Source: Saprospiraceae bacterium (GTDB lineage: Bacteria > Bacteroidota > Bacteroidia > Chitinophagales > Saprospiraceae). From it: a stretch of 64,000 nucleotides of DNA. This document shows positions 44,314 to 54,624 of the stretch, in pieces. The stretch is taken from contig JANQSS010000027.1 in the NCBI GenBank assembly GCA_028279185.1, positions 1 through 64,000 on the forward strand, read 5' to 3'. The notes below the pieces were generated by a model, which was not told where the DNA came from, ran no database searches, and worked only from the letters and a program-made list of their open reading frames with translations. Numbering within the stretch: position 1 is the first letter of the stretch; each line of letters opens with the position of its first letter. Position numbers and translations under genes: made by a program.

Positions 44314-45873
44314 TCACCCAATCTCATTCATCAACTCCTCTAATGAAATAACATCCTCCTGTGATTTGTCCTTCTCCCAGGAGAGAAATAGTGGATTCTT
44401 CAATTTCAATCCACACTTATGTCGTCGAGAAGGTTCGACACCGTCAAACGAAATTTTAATAATTATAGATGCTCGAACACTGTAAACCGGGCCGAATCGC
44501 TCAATCAGATTTTCACGGATGAAGGCACGAATTGCCAACCTTTCTTCTTCTTCCAGATTAGGAATGACCTTGGTGAAGGGTATTAAATTGGAGCCTTGTC
44601 TTGCACCCAACGTCAACTCCACAAATTCATTTGACCGATAGCCCTCTCCTCTCCGAGCGTATAACAATACGCCACATGTCGTCTGTGCTTTTGCACTATA
44701 TTTGATCCAATGAGTTGCTGTATTGTAGGCATCGTTTTTAGCTTTAATGATCAAGGCGCGACTGTTCATTGTTTTAGCCGATTCCCAAATTTCTTGAATA
44801 GTTAAAAATTCTGAGTCCAATAGATTTTCTGCCAATTGTAGTCGATCTGTGTTGGACATTTCAGCGAATAAGTTTTGAAGAAATACTAGTCGCTCTTCTA
44901 ATGTAAGGCCGGTAACATCCTGACCTGCAGATCGCATGATATCGAAAGCTAAAAAAGACATCGTTAGTTTTTCGAGGTCTTTTTTGGTGATTCGTTTACG
45001 ATCAATCCGTTTACGAACTTCTGATTTAGGCAATATTTTTCCGTTGGAAATAGCGATTATTACACCGTCCAGAATCGTATTTTTTGGTAATGAAATATGG
45101 TTGAATTCTGGAAATTTGTCTGTAATTAATTCCAATCGTCTCGACCATATTTCATGTCCGTTGTCATGTGTTAGTAATTGGCAGCGAACGCCGTTCCACT
45201 GATATGATATAAAATGGTTCTCCCATGTTGTACTATTTAAATCAAGATTGTTTTCTACCGGTTCGATAATAGGAATGGGTAACACATTATGTTTGTCCTT
45301 TATTTCACTTCTTAACTTCGACACTCGTAGAGGCGTTTTATCCTGCACATAATGAAAATTGTATGTGGTAGCATCCAAAGGTTGATTTAAATATTGAGCT
45401 AATGCCGCACATAGTACGGAAGAGGAAACGGGGCTGCGAAATGTACTCGTAATGATTTTATTAAAGTAATAGCGTTGCGTTAGGGCTAATTTCTGCCAGC
45501 TACTTATAATAAAATGATCGATTTCTTCTTTATTACTTCGAACCAGTTCTACCTCTTTTAATATTACTGCCAATTCTATAGAAATTGCTTTACCGGGCTT
45601 CGGGTACGATAGACTGATGGCTTCAAGGATGTCACCCGTGGCATCAATGCATTGCTCAAAAATGTGCTCAGAAAATTCAATATGGTTTATAAATAATGTT
45701 ACTAGTTCTTTCTTCGAGCATAGTCGCTTGAATGGATGACCTCGCAGTAAGTGGACAGACCAATTCAGCGATTCTTCATCACAATGGGATAAATAGGCAT
45801 GTACTTTTTGTATTTGATCTTCTTGAGAGGACGGCACACCTAACTCATCAATCAACCGGGCGAATTTCTCCAT
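44314..45873 (-). CDS. ATP-dependent DNA ligase-like protein, catalytic motifs degenerate
   Basis: 519 residues, the normal length of the ligases that pair with an MBL-fold exonuclease. Domain order is intact: N-terminal helical domain (1-200), nucleotidyltransferase core (215-395) and OB domain (400-510). But the adenylated lysine is missing: motif I, normally K-x-D-G-x-R, reads YQWNGVR (Gln 225, Asn 227). Motif III begins LDGV rather than LDGE, motif IV SRALIIK lacks the EG pair, and motif V WIKYSAK has lost its second Lys. FLAFDIMRS and EIWSRR are kept. Unless another residue can be adenylated, it cannot join DNA. The exonuclease gene ends 3 bases before it, so the pair is co-translated. 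It may act as a DNA-binding partner. Confidence 0.88.
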   Translation of the reverse strand: MEKFARLIDELGVPSSQEDQIQKVHAYLSHCDEESLNWSVHLLRGHPFKRLCSKKELVTLFINHIEFSEHIFEQCIDATGDILEAISLSYPKPGKAISIELAVILKEVELVRSNKEEIDHFIISSWQKLALTQRYYFNKIITSTFRSPVSSSVLCAALAQYLNQPLDATTYNFHYVQDKTPLRVSKLRSEIKDKHNVLPIPIIEPVENNLDLNSTTWENHFISYQWNGVRCQLLTHDNGHEIWSRRLELITDKFPEFNHISLPKNTILDGVIIAISNGKILPKSEVRKRIDRKRITKKDLEKLTMSFLAFDIMRSAGQDVTGLTLEERLVFLQNLFAEMSNTDRLQLAENLLDSEFLTIQEIWESAKTMNSRALIIKAKNDAYNTATHWIKYSAKAQTTCGVLLYARRGEGYRSNEFVELTLGARQGSNLIPFTKVIPNLEEEERLAIRAFIRENLIERFGPVYSVRASIIIKISFDGVEPSRRHKCGLKLKNPLFLSWEKDKSQEDVISLEELMNEIG

Positions 45874-45876
45874 TTT

Positions 45877-46860
45877 CTATTTCGGTTGTTGGTTAAGGCG
45901 ATGTGATACTGTCTTAGCATTGTAGCCGAGGTCACGTAAATGTTGGCCAAACGTTTCGGTAAACCCATGCATCACATAAATATTATCGGCTCCGGTTTCT
46001 TCAACTGTTTGAATTAATTCAGACCAATCGGCGTGATCTGAAACAACAAAATGCCGTTCCGGTCCACCAAGTCGTCTTTTTTTCGTTTGATTCCAGCCAC
46101 TGGCTGACGCGGAAGAGAAGTCGCCTAAACTGTTTGCCCATTCACTTCGTGCTGCAGAGGGTGACCCAATTATTAGCGCATTCGATAAGTCCATTTCACT
46201 TTCCAATCCTTCATACAACTCGTATGGATGAAAATCTATTCCTGCCTGACGCAAAACTTCATTTGTTTTATAAATAGTCGGATCACAATAAATCGGACCT
46301 ATGGGTTCTTTCACCATTTGCATTAGTCGCTGTGCCTTGCCAAGTGAATAACCCATGAGCAAACTAGCCCGTTTTTTTTGCCGATTTTCCTGCCACCATA
46401 ATTTTATTTCTTCTGCCAACTCCTCTTCGGATTTCCATTGATAAATCGGTAGACCGAATGTACATTCGGTAACAAAATGATCGCAGGGAACAACTTCGAA
46501 AGGACGACAGACATTATCTATTGCTCGTTTGTAATCTCCTGTAATTACCCATGTTTCTCCTTTGTAAGAAATACGAACTTGTGCCGAACCCGGGACATGA
46601 CCTGCCGGATGAAAACTAAATGCTACACCGTTTAATTCAAAAACTTCATTAAAATCGAATGTCGTACAATTTTTAATACGATACCGATGATCCATGATGA
46701 TTGCGGTAAGTGGCGTCGCAAAATAATGACCGCAGCCCTTACGCGCATGATCTGAATGTCCGTGGGTAATAATAGCACGTTCTACTTTTTTCTCCGGATC
46801 CACATAGCAATCAGCCTGTGGCACATAAAATCCTTTATTGGTAAATTCGACGAGAGGCAT
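45877..46860 (-). CDS. Ligase-associated DNA exonuclease (MBL fold)
   Basis: 327 residues. Metallo-beta-lactamase/beta-CASP-like nuclease of the bacterial family found next to an ATP-dependent DNA ligase and a ligase-associated helicase, thought to act in DNA repair. Seen: THGHSDHARKG with His 33, His 35, Asp 37 and His 38, FHPAGHVPGSAQV, ITGDYKRA with a metal-binding Asp and VVSDHADWSEL with the late His, so the nuclease site looks intact. Three bases separate it from the ligase-like gene. The helicase of the usual three-gene set is not here. Confidence 0.92.
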   Translation of the reverse strand: MPLVEFTNKGFYVPQADCYVDPEKKVERAIITHGHSDHARKGCGHYFATPLTAIIMDHRYRIKNCTTFDFNEVFELNGVAFSFHPAGHVPGSAQVRISYKGETWVITGDYKRAIDNVCRPFEVVPCDHFVTECTFGLPIYQWKSEEELAEEIKLWWQENRQKKRASLLMGYSLGKAQRLMQMVKEPIGPIYCDPTIYKTNEVLRQAGIDFHPYELYEGLESEMDLSNALIIGSPSAARSEWANSLGDFSSASASGWNQTKKRRLGGPERHFVVSDHADWSELIQTVEETGADNIYVMHGFTETFGQHLRDLGYNAKTVSHRLNQQPK

Positions 46861-46976
46861 CAGGCAATTTCATTCCGCGTAAGTATAGTAAATCCATCAA
46901 GAAAATCATGCTTAATTTCAGTAAAATAATTTCTCGTAACAGAATGATCCCAAAACAAGATTTAATTAAACCAGAA

Positions 46977-47681
46977 TTATAGCAAGTACATTATTAATCC
47001 CATGACGACCATGGCAACATCCTCTACGATGGTCACAGTACTCATGGGTAGATTAAAAGCCGTTCCAAGACAAGCACATTTTATTTTTTCCTTTTTTGAC
47101 ACAGCACGAATAACACCGATAGAGCTGAAGGACATTAAAATAATCATTGCAGGTAATACAAATGACAGTTTATAAGAAGCGATGAGTGCAAGCCCTATTC
47201 CCAGTTCTAAAAAGGGGTACATGAATCCGTAAGCTGGCCATTTGGAGGCCAATAAATCATATGTCGAATAACTGTCGGCGAATCCCGAAAGATCAATCAG
47301 CTTAAACGAGGCAAAGAATACAAAGAACATACCCATGAAGTAGCGCATGCCAGATTTTAATCCGGGGTTGCCTGTGGATAATGACAGAACTAGGGCAAGG
47401 AGGCTGGCTACAAGAACAATTACTAATACAGGCTGATAAATTTTATACCAGGGATCCAGGTAAACTTTGGTCTGAGGTTGTTCGAGGTGATATGGACCCA
47501 GTGTTGAAACAGCGGTAGCCAGGTTTTCATTTGAGATTGTCGTATCACTTTCGAGGGTGATCAGCCCACTCGACAAGTCGATATCGATAGATTGAATTGG
47601 CAATGAATCAAGCAGGCCAGTACGAATTTTTGTTACGCAGCCTGGACATGTCATGCCCGATATATGGTATGTCGTTTTCAT
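46977..47681 (-). CDS. HMA heavy-metal domain fused to MauE/DoxX-like membrane protein
   Basis: 234 residues. Seen: an N-terminal heavy-metal-associated domain (about 1-65) with GMTCPGC (Cys 12, Cys 15), then four predicted membrane helices at about 85-105, 115-135, 155-180 and 185-205 with a KCACLG segment in the last third, as in MauE-like proteins. The HMA domain binds Cu or another soft metal. The MauE-like part may handle thiols or electrons. It is probably an inner-membrane metal transport or delivery protein. The ATG at 47681 fits the HMA start; an ATG at 47738 adds 19 residues. Divergent from atpD. Metal is inferred. Confidence 0.85.
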   Translation of the reverse strand: MKTTYHISGMTCPGCVTKIRTGLLDSLPIQSIDIDLSSGLITLESDTTISNENLATAVSTLGPYHLEQPQTKVYLDPWYKIYQPVLVIVLVASLLALVLSLSTGNPGLKSGMRYFMGMFFVFFASFKLIDLSGFADSYSTYDLLASKWPAYGFMYPFLELGIGLALIASYKLSFVLPAMIILMSFSSIGVIRAVSKKEKIKCACLGTAFNLPMSTVTIVEDVAMVVMGLIMYLL

Positions 47682-47816
47682 AAATAACCAATGCTCATCT
47701 GTCTCATAAACCCAATCGCACAATTTTAGTTTGTACATTTATCAAATAGCTCATTTTTTATTGGTTATTCGTCATTTCAATGATTGAAAGAATATGGTCA
47801 ATATTCGGCTGTGGCC

Positions 47817-47847
47817 TTTGTTTTTAAAGGGTAAAGAGCTACATTTG
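47817..47847 (+). promoter_or_regulatory. Promoter of atpD (TTTG-N19-TACATTTG)
   Basis: TTTG (47817-47820) and TACATTTG (47840-47847) with exactly 19 bases between match the Bacteroidota sigma-70-like consensus fully. The atpD ATG is 64 bases downstream. Confidence 0.85.
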
Positions 47848-47911
47848 CGGTCTCAAAATGAGGGTCATTTCAGGCCGAATTTTTATTGTAAAACCATAAG
47901 CAAAAAGTTAG

Positions 47912-49426
<1,515 letters not shown>

Positions 49427-49470
49427 TTTTGAATTCTAATTTTTATTAAACATTTTAATCAAGAATCGAA

Positions 49471-49725
49471 ATGTTATTATCTGTTTTGACACCAGGTCGT
49501 GAAGTATTTCAGGGGGCAGTAAAATCAATAAAAGTTCCGGGAATTACGGGTCAATTTGAGATTTTGGACAATCACGCTCCAATTGTTTCTGCGCTTGGAT
49601 CGGGACAGGTTCGGCTCTTGACGGAAGAAAATGAAACCATCTTATACACGATATCAAAGGGATTCGTAGAAGTCTTGAATAATGAAGTTTCACTTCTCGT
49701 TCAAGGGTTGACGGATTCGGAATGA
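49471..49725 (+). CDS. atpC: ATP synthase F1 subunit epsilon (short form)
   Basis: 84 residues. Only the N-terminal beta-sandwich is present, with TPGREVFQGAVKSIKVPG and GQFEILDNHAPIVSALGSG; the C-terminal two-helix inhibitory domain of the usual 130-140-residue epsilon is absent. This short form is known from Bacteroidota and implies that epsilon does not inhibit ATP hydrolysis through that domain. Co-transcribed with atpD, ended by the hairpin at 49750-49781. Confidence 0.95.
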   Translation: MLLSVLTPGREVFQGAVKSIKVPGITGQFEILDNHAPIVSALGSGQVRLLTEENETILYTISKGFVEVLNNEVSLLVQGLTDSE

Positions 49726-49749
49726 TATAGGCTACAGAACGAAAAGTAA

Positions 49750-49781
49750 AAATGCCTTCTTTTTAGAAGAGGGCATTTTTT
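49750..49781 (+). terminator. Rho-independent terminator of atpDC
   Basis: AAATGCC (49750-49756) pairs with GGCATTT (49772-49778), extended by TTCT/AGAA with a small bulge, and is followed by a T-run. The opposite strand also shows a T-run, so it may serve the convergent polysaccharide deacetylase gene too. Confidence 0.82.
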
Positions 49782-49825
49782 ATTTGCTTCATTAAATACG
49801 GCGTATTCCCTTTGTTATCATGAAA

Positions 49826-50485
49826 TCAAGCTATTTGAAGCTTCAGATCTGACGCAGTCGGATTTAAAACGGTTTCATCGATTCTTTTAAAGGTATAGCC
49901 CAGAGCTGAAAAATGCTCTAACGTAGCAGTTAATGCGTACTTCATATTTCGCTGTGCCTTCAGGCTATCGTGAAATACAACAATGGATCCCGGACCACCT
50001 TTTAATATGACATTGGCTGCACATTCTTCTCGTGTTAGATTTTCATCAAAATCACCACTCAAAACATCCCACATAATGATATTATAGTGACGTGTTAAAA
50101 ACTGAGCCTGACTAGGACGAATACGGCCATATGGAGGTCTGAAGAGGTCGGTTTTTGCGAGATGTGCGCACTTTCGCACATTGTGAAAATAACGGATGTT
50201 CTCCGTTGACCAACCGGCTAAATGATTAAATGTATGATTGCCGATACTGTGCTCAGCATCAAGCACCATTTTAAAGATATCCGGATGTTTTTGGATGTTG
50301 TCTCCCACACAAAAGAATGTCGCCTTGGCATTATAGTTTTCCAAGGTTTCCAACACCCAAGGTGTAACTTCAGGAATGGGACCATCATCGAATGTTAGAA
50401 AGATTTCATTGGCGTTCGTGTCCATATTCCAAATAAAATTTGGAAAAAGTGTTTGAATAAATTTAGGTGTTTTGATTAAATACAT
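49826..50485 (-). CDS. Polysaccharide deacetylase (NodB domain)
   Basis: 219 residues. Removes acetyl groups from a polysaccharide or peptidoglycan sugar. Seen: catalytic TFDDGPIPEV (residues 31-40) with Asp 33 and Asp 34, metal-binding His 84 and His 88 in GNHTFNHLAG, FRPPYGRIRPSQ, the IMWDVLSGDFDE segment and VVFHDSLKA with the late His. All NodB motifs are present. No clear signal peptide, but an N-terminal FIQTLFPNFIWNM stretch could be a weak anchor. Convergent with atpC. Confidence 0.93.
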   Translation of the reverse strand: MYLIKTPKFIQTLFPNFIWNMDTNANEIFLTFDDGPIPEVTPWVLETLENYNAKATFFCVGDNIQKHPDIFKMVLDAEHSIGNHTFNHLAGWSTENIRYFHNVRKCAHLAKTDLFRPPYGRIRPSQAQFLTRHYNIIMWDVLSGDFDENLTREECAANVILKGGPGSIVVFHDSLKAQRNMKYALTATLEHFSALGYTFKRIDETVLNPTASDLKLQIA

Positions 50486-50719
50486 TATTAAAGTATATTA
50501 CCTCGCTGGTGCAAATACTGTGCCAACCTTGTCAATAAAAAAGAGTTCGATTTATAACGCTTTACCGCTAGAAATCGCTGTCTATAAGCGTTTCAAAGCG
50601 GCATTTATTTTATTCAATGACCTACATCTTATAGGAAATTGCCTTGACAATCGCCAACATTTACATTTTCGTATACATACGACAACGTACTTTTGCACGA
50701 TCAATTAATTACTATTTCA

Positions 50720-52255
50720 ATGAATCCAGTTCGAGTTAGATTTGCTCCTAGTCCAACAGGTCCTCTTCACATCGGGGGGTTACGTACGGCGCTTTACAAC
50801 TATCTCTATGCAAAAAACAAAGGTGGGGCCTTCATTCTTCGGGTCGAAGATACGGATCAAAACCGATATGTGGAAGGTGCTGAAGACTACATTCGAGAAG
50901 CGCTCAATTGGGCCGGTTTAAAGCTCGATGAAGGGCCAGATGTCGGTGGAGATTACGGACCATATCGGCAGTCGGAGCGAAGGAAAATCTACCAAAGTCA
51001 CATACAAACATTAATAGATAATGGGCAGGCTTATTATGCTTTCGATTCTGCGGCGGAAATTGAGAACATGCGAACTCAACTTGAACAAAAGGGCGTGCAC
51101 TCACCGAAGTATAACTTTGAAACACGCATGCAGATGCGCAATAGCATTACATTATCTGATGCTGAAGTGAAAACCTTGATGGATGCTTCGGCTGCATACA
51201 CGATTCGCCTGCGGGTGGAACCACAGCAAGAAATTGGATTTGAGGATATTATTAGAGGACGAGTAGTATTTAATTCTTCTGAACTGGATGATAAGGTTTT
51301 GATGAAAAGTGATGGCCTACCCACGTATCATCTTGCTAATGTCATTGATGACCATGAAATGAAAATAAGTCATGTGATTCGGGGTGAAGAATGGTTGAGC
51401 AGTACGGCCCATCATGTTTTGCTGTATCGTGCTTTTGGTTGGGAATCGTCCATGCCAAAATTCGCGCACCTCCCCCTCATATTAAAGCCTACCGGAAAAG
51501 GAAAATTGAGTAAGCGAGACGGACAAAAAATGGGAATCCCTGTATTTCCAATACAATGGAATGGATCCGATGAAATGTTCGGTGGATTCCGAGAAATGGG
51601 ATTTTTGCCAGAAGCTGTTGTTAACTTTCTTGCATTTCTTGGATGGAATCCTGGTAGTGACCAGGAAATATTTACATTGGAAGAATTAATGAAAGCTTTC
51701 AAGCTCACTGATGTGAGCAAGGGTGGAGCACGATTTGATTTTGAGAAGGCAAAATGGTTTAATCAGCAATATATTCTTACGTCCGATGCTTCGATTCTCG
51801 TGGAAGAATTGAAAAAGCAATTGAAAGAAGTAAATATTGAACGATCGGAAGATTTTTTAAATGCGTATGTAGAGCTTTTTCGCCCCAGAATCGAAAGGTT
51901 GGCAGATTTGTTTGAAGCAGGGAAATATTTTTTTCAAAAAGTCGACCAATACAACAACAAAATGATTCGAAAAAAATGGAAGGAAAATGGAATTATTACG
52001 TACAATTTTATAACCGAAAACTTAGCACAAGTTTCGCAATGGAATGCTGCTAATTGCAAGTCGGTTATTGAAGATGGAATCGCCGCATGCGACTCTTCTT
52101 TTGGTGAAGTGCTACCGCTTTTACGTCTCGCCTTAAGCGGTGATGTAAAAGGACCAGATCTCTTTGATACAATGAAGTGCATGGGTAAGTTGTTTGTCAT
52201 CGATAGGTTGAAGTCTGCTCCAAATGTATTCGATCAATTAATTGCCGAGTCATGA
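50720..52255 (+). CDS. gltX: Glutamyl-tRNA synthetase
   Basis: 511 residues, class I. Charges tRNA-Glu with glutamate. Seen: HIGH-like motif PSPTGPLHIGGLRTALYNY, the KMSKS-like loop GKLSKRDG, and the class I connecting region VIRGEEWLSSTAHHVLLYRA. The C-terminal anticodon-binding domain is complete. I use the ATG at 50720 because MNPVRVRFAPSPTG is the conserved N-terminus; a TTG at 50693 would add nine residues. A TACTTTTG element at 50688-50695 resembles the -7 box. The next gene overlaps its stop by 4 bases (ATGA). Confidence 0.97.
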   Translation: MNPVRVRFAPSPTGPLHIGGLRTALYNYLYAKNKGGAFILRVEDTDQNRYVEGAEDYIREALNWAGLKLDEGPDVGGDYGPYRQSERRKIYQSHIQTLIDNGQAYYAFDSAAEIENMRTQLEQKGVHSPKYNFETRMQMRNSITLSDAEVKTLMDASAAYTIRLRVEPQQEIGFEDIIRGRVVFNSSELDDKVLMKSDGLPTYHLANVIDDHEMKISHVIRGEEWLSSTAHHVLLYRAFGWESSMPKFAHLPLILKPTGKGKLSKRDGQKMGIPVFPIQWNGSDEMFGGFREMGFLPEAVVNFLAFLGWNPGSDQEIFTLEELMKAFKLTDVSKGGARFDFEKAKWFNQQYILTSDASILVEELKKQLKEVNIERSEDFLNAYVELFRPRIERLADLFEAGKYFFQKVDQYNNKMIRKKWKENGIITYNFITENLAQVSQWNAANCKSVIEDGIAACDSSFGEVLPLLRLALSGDVKGPDLFDTMKCMGKLFVIDRLKSAPNVFDQLIAES

Positions 52256-53319
52256 AATTAATTGCTATAATATTTTTATTTGCTCTTTGCTTCACAACAA
52301 CATTTGCGCAGCACAAAGAGCAACTTTTTTTTAAGGAATTTCCGGCCGAAAAATTTAATCATTTAATGGTAAGTACTGGATATGGCCGGGTCTTTTTAAC
52401 CTCTTCAGTTGATCAATTGGGTGCCCAGGTAATGTTTTTATTTAGCGAAGAAGATGCACCAAAGGCTGTTGGAATAATGGATAAAATTTCTATAACACAT
52501 GTAACGAGAAACGACAGCCTTTTTATCACAACGAATTTTAATGAAAAATTATTAAAAGAGGATAGTGATTTAATGGATTTGGCTAATGATGTCGTAATTG
52601 AATATCGGGTGAAAATCCCTCCTCATATCACACCTCATGTGCATCAGCATCATGGGCAAGTGTTCACCGGAAGTATTCAGAATCACATACATGTAGATTT
52701 AGTAGATGCGGCCCTATACGCAAAGATGTCGCAAAAAATAACAGCAAAGGGTGATCAATTTCTAATTGATGCGTCGGGAGTAAAAACACTGGAGGTAGGA
52801 GGTGAGCATGGATATTTAGTGCTGTCAAATGTTGGGACGGGGATATTTGACCTGAAGCGCTCATCGCTGGAATCAATTGGATTTGAAACGGTTGAAGCGC
52901 AGCTCTCAAATTGTAGTTTTAGTTCGGGAACAACGCAGCGCGCGAATGTGAAGGCGGTTCGATCTTCCGTCGAATTTACCGATATCCGCGAAATCGCTTC
53001 ATTCCATTTAACCGATGTTTTATTTGTTCTTCAAAAAATACCATATCGGATGACATTGAGTTCTTTACGTGGAAGTAATGACTTAAGTTTAATGGCTGGT
53101 CGATCTGTTCAGGTTCAACATCAAATGGAATCGAGTAACACCTCAATCAATCTGCGAGGTGGTTCTGTGCGGGCAACTTTTGTTGCAAAGAAGACACAAT
53201 TATCATTTCCGGATGAATCTTGGGTTAAAAAGAAAGAAGCTGAATATACTCAAGATTCAGATCATGGTTTGCAGTTGAGTGCGGAACTAAAGAAAGGAAC
53301 TATGAGCATAAAAAAATAG
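52252..53319 (+). CDS. Exported His-rich repeat-like protein of unknown function
   Basis: 355 residues. I do not recognise the family. Seen: signal peptide (about 1-19, ending TTFAQ), no lipobox, a mostly beta-strand body with a DUF4097-like look (short strands separated by turns: VEAQLSNCSFSSG, VKAVRSSVEFTD, MTLSSLRGSNDLSL), and a His cluster at residues 125-147 with seven His (125, 129, 131, 133, 134, 145, 147). The cluster could bind metal. Its start overlaps the gltX stop by four bases, so translation is coupled to a tRNA synthetase, probably a matter of arrangement rather than function. Confidence 0.7.
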   Translation: MKLIAIIFLFALCFTTTFAQHKEQLFFKEFPAEKFNHLMVSTGYGRVFLTSSVDQLGAQVMFLFSEEDAPKAVGIMDKISITHVTRNDSLFITTNFNEKLLKEDSDLMDLANDVVIEYRVKIPPHITPHVHQHHGQVFTGSIQNHIHVDLVDAALYAKMSQKITAKGDQFLIDASGVKTLEVGGEHGYLVLSNVGTGIFDLKRSSLESIGFETVEAQLSNCSFSSGTTQRANVKAVRSSVEFTDIREIASFHLTDVLFVLQKIPYRMTLSSLRGSNDLSLMAGRSVQVQHQMESSNTSINLRGGSVRATFVAKKTQLSFPDESWVKKKEAEYTQDSDHGLQLSAELKKGTMSIKK

Positions 53320-53345
53320 TGAATAGACTTTGTCTATTCACTATT
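53311..53345 (-). terminator. Rho-independent terminator of the Omp28-like gene, overlapping the end of the convergent gene
   Basis: AATAGTGAATAGAC (53315-53328) and its exact complement (53332-53345) form a perfect 14-bp stem with a 3-base loop; on the minus strand a T-run follows. The stem includes the stop codon of the plus-strand gene (53317-53319). Confidence 0.82.
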
Positions 53346-53373
53346 AAATTTGTAGAAGAATTAGTCCTTCTAA

Positions 53374-54393
53374 TTACTTTTTGGTAAAAGATGATTGTAC
53401 TAATGAGCCATTACTGCCATCCGCTATTAAAACGTATTGGCCCGATGCGAGTGAAGCAACGGATATTGCCGATCCGCCATCAGCAGTTAACATGAGTCTT
53501 CCTTTGGTGTCGTAAATATTTACACTCTCTAACTCAAAATCCGAAGGCGTATCGAGCGTAAGTATGTCGACAACAGGATTAGGATAGACGGATACCTTTT
53601 CAGCCTTTCTTAAATTAGACGTACTTGAAAACGGCTCATCGAATCGTGTTCCGCTATTGATGACTGTTTCGCTGGAGGCATCTTCAACCCAGGCCAACGC
53701 ATACATTTCATCCTCATTCCATTCACTATCGATTGTATATGTATAGGATAGTAACTGGTCGTTTTGCGAAAGATCTACTGCAATTCCTTCTTGCGGGGTG
53801 ATGAATTTACGAAAGACATTATGATGTTCATCTTCCCAATTACCAGGAGCATTTGGAATATTGTATTCTCGTTCGACTGCAGCTACAAAAAGACGACCCG
53901 AAGTAGCAGTTGGGGTATCAAAGGTTTGTAATTGAACATCGACTGAGCGTGTTGCTGTTCCAGATTCTTCGACCTTTACATAGAGAAAACTTTCTGCGCC
54001 GGTCTCCTGATTCATCCTGGCGGCATTAACACTCCCTGAGTTAGTGGGGTTTGCACCATTGAAAAAGACTTGAGGCGTAAAAATGTTGTTACGACGTGAT
54101 TTATGGTGCTGGTTCTCTGACATGTTTCCTTGGTATATTGGACAACTTGAATAAGGACTCCCTGGGTAAAAGCTAATCAGGTGAACATCTCCGCTATACC
54201 CGGATAACAGGCTTATAAACCCGGGGTTTTGGTTTTGGCAATTGCCACATGGCGTATTTGTAAATAGTTCGATAGTAGCATATCGTTTTGGCATATTCTG
54301 CGCCTGAAGGTGTGCGCACATGCAGATAAATAATGAAAGTATAAGTGGCGTGATAACTTTTGTCATAATATTATTCATTTTCTCGTTTGACAT
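53374..54393 (-). CDS. Omp28-related T9SS cargo protein (type A sorting domain)
   Basis: 339 residues. Seen: signal peptide (hydrophobic core about residues 12-28), a thioredoxin-like Omp28 domain with IELFTNTPCGNCQNQNP (a CxxC pair) and FTPQVFFNG, an extracellular beta region with FVAAVEREYN, and a type A sorting domain at the end (VSVYPNPVVDILTL, VNIYDTKGRL, ASGQYVLIADG). Exported by T9SS and probably surface-bound. The CxxC could be redox-active, but Omp28-family function is not well known. Starts at 54393 or 54378 are both possible; upstream codons to 54546 do not match a signal peptide. Confidence 0.9.
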   Translation of the reverse strand: MSNEKMNNIMTKVITPLILSLFICMCAHLQAQNMPKRYATIELFTNTPCGNCQNQNPGFISLLSGYSGDVHLISFYPGSPYSSCPIYQGNMSENQHHKSRRNNIFTPQVFFNGANPTNSGSVNAARMNQETGAESFLYVKVEESGTATRSVDVQLQTFDTPTATSGRLFVAAVEREYNIPNAPGNWEDEHHNVFRKFITPQEGIAVDLSQNDQLLSYTYTIDSEWNEDEMYALAWVEDASSETVINSGTRFDEPFSSTSNLRKAEKVSVYPNPVVDILTLDTPSDFELESVNIYDTKGRLMLTADGGSAISVASLASGQYVLIADGSNGSLVQSSFTKK

Positions 54394-54624
54394 TGTAAAT
54401 ATATAGTATATGATGAAACGGTACGAAAAGTTGCTTTGTGAGTAGGCAATTCGTGACACAGAATCCACGACAAATGACGGATTACGTTTTTTCACCTTGA
54501 GTTGCGACCAATATGGTTGAAATAATATTCCTTTCGGGCAGTACATAGTGGTCGTGATACAACCATGATGGCGCCTTGTTTCTTATCTTCGCAACCTATT
54601 TCACATCAATTATTTCGAAAGTAT

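Noticed and set aside
50556-50592. Inverted repeat AACGCTT/AAGCGTT upstream of gltX as a riboswitch or T-box
   Set aside because: Short arms only; no T-box sequence or second structure, and T-boxes are not typical in Bacteroidota.
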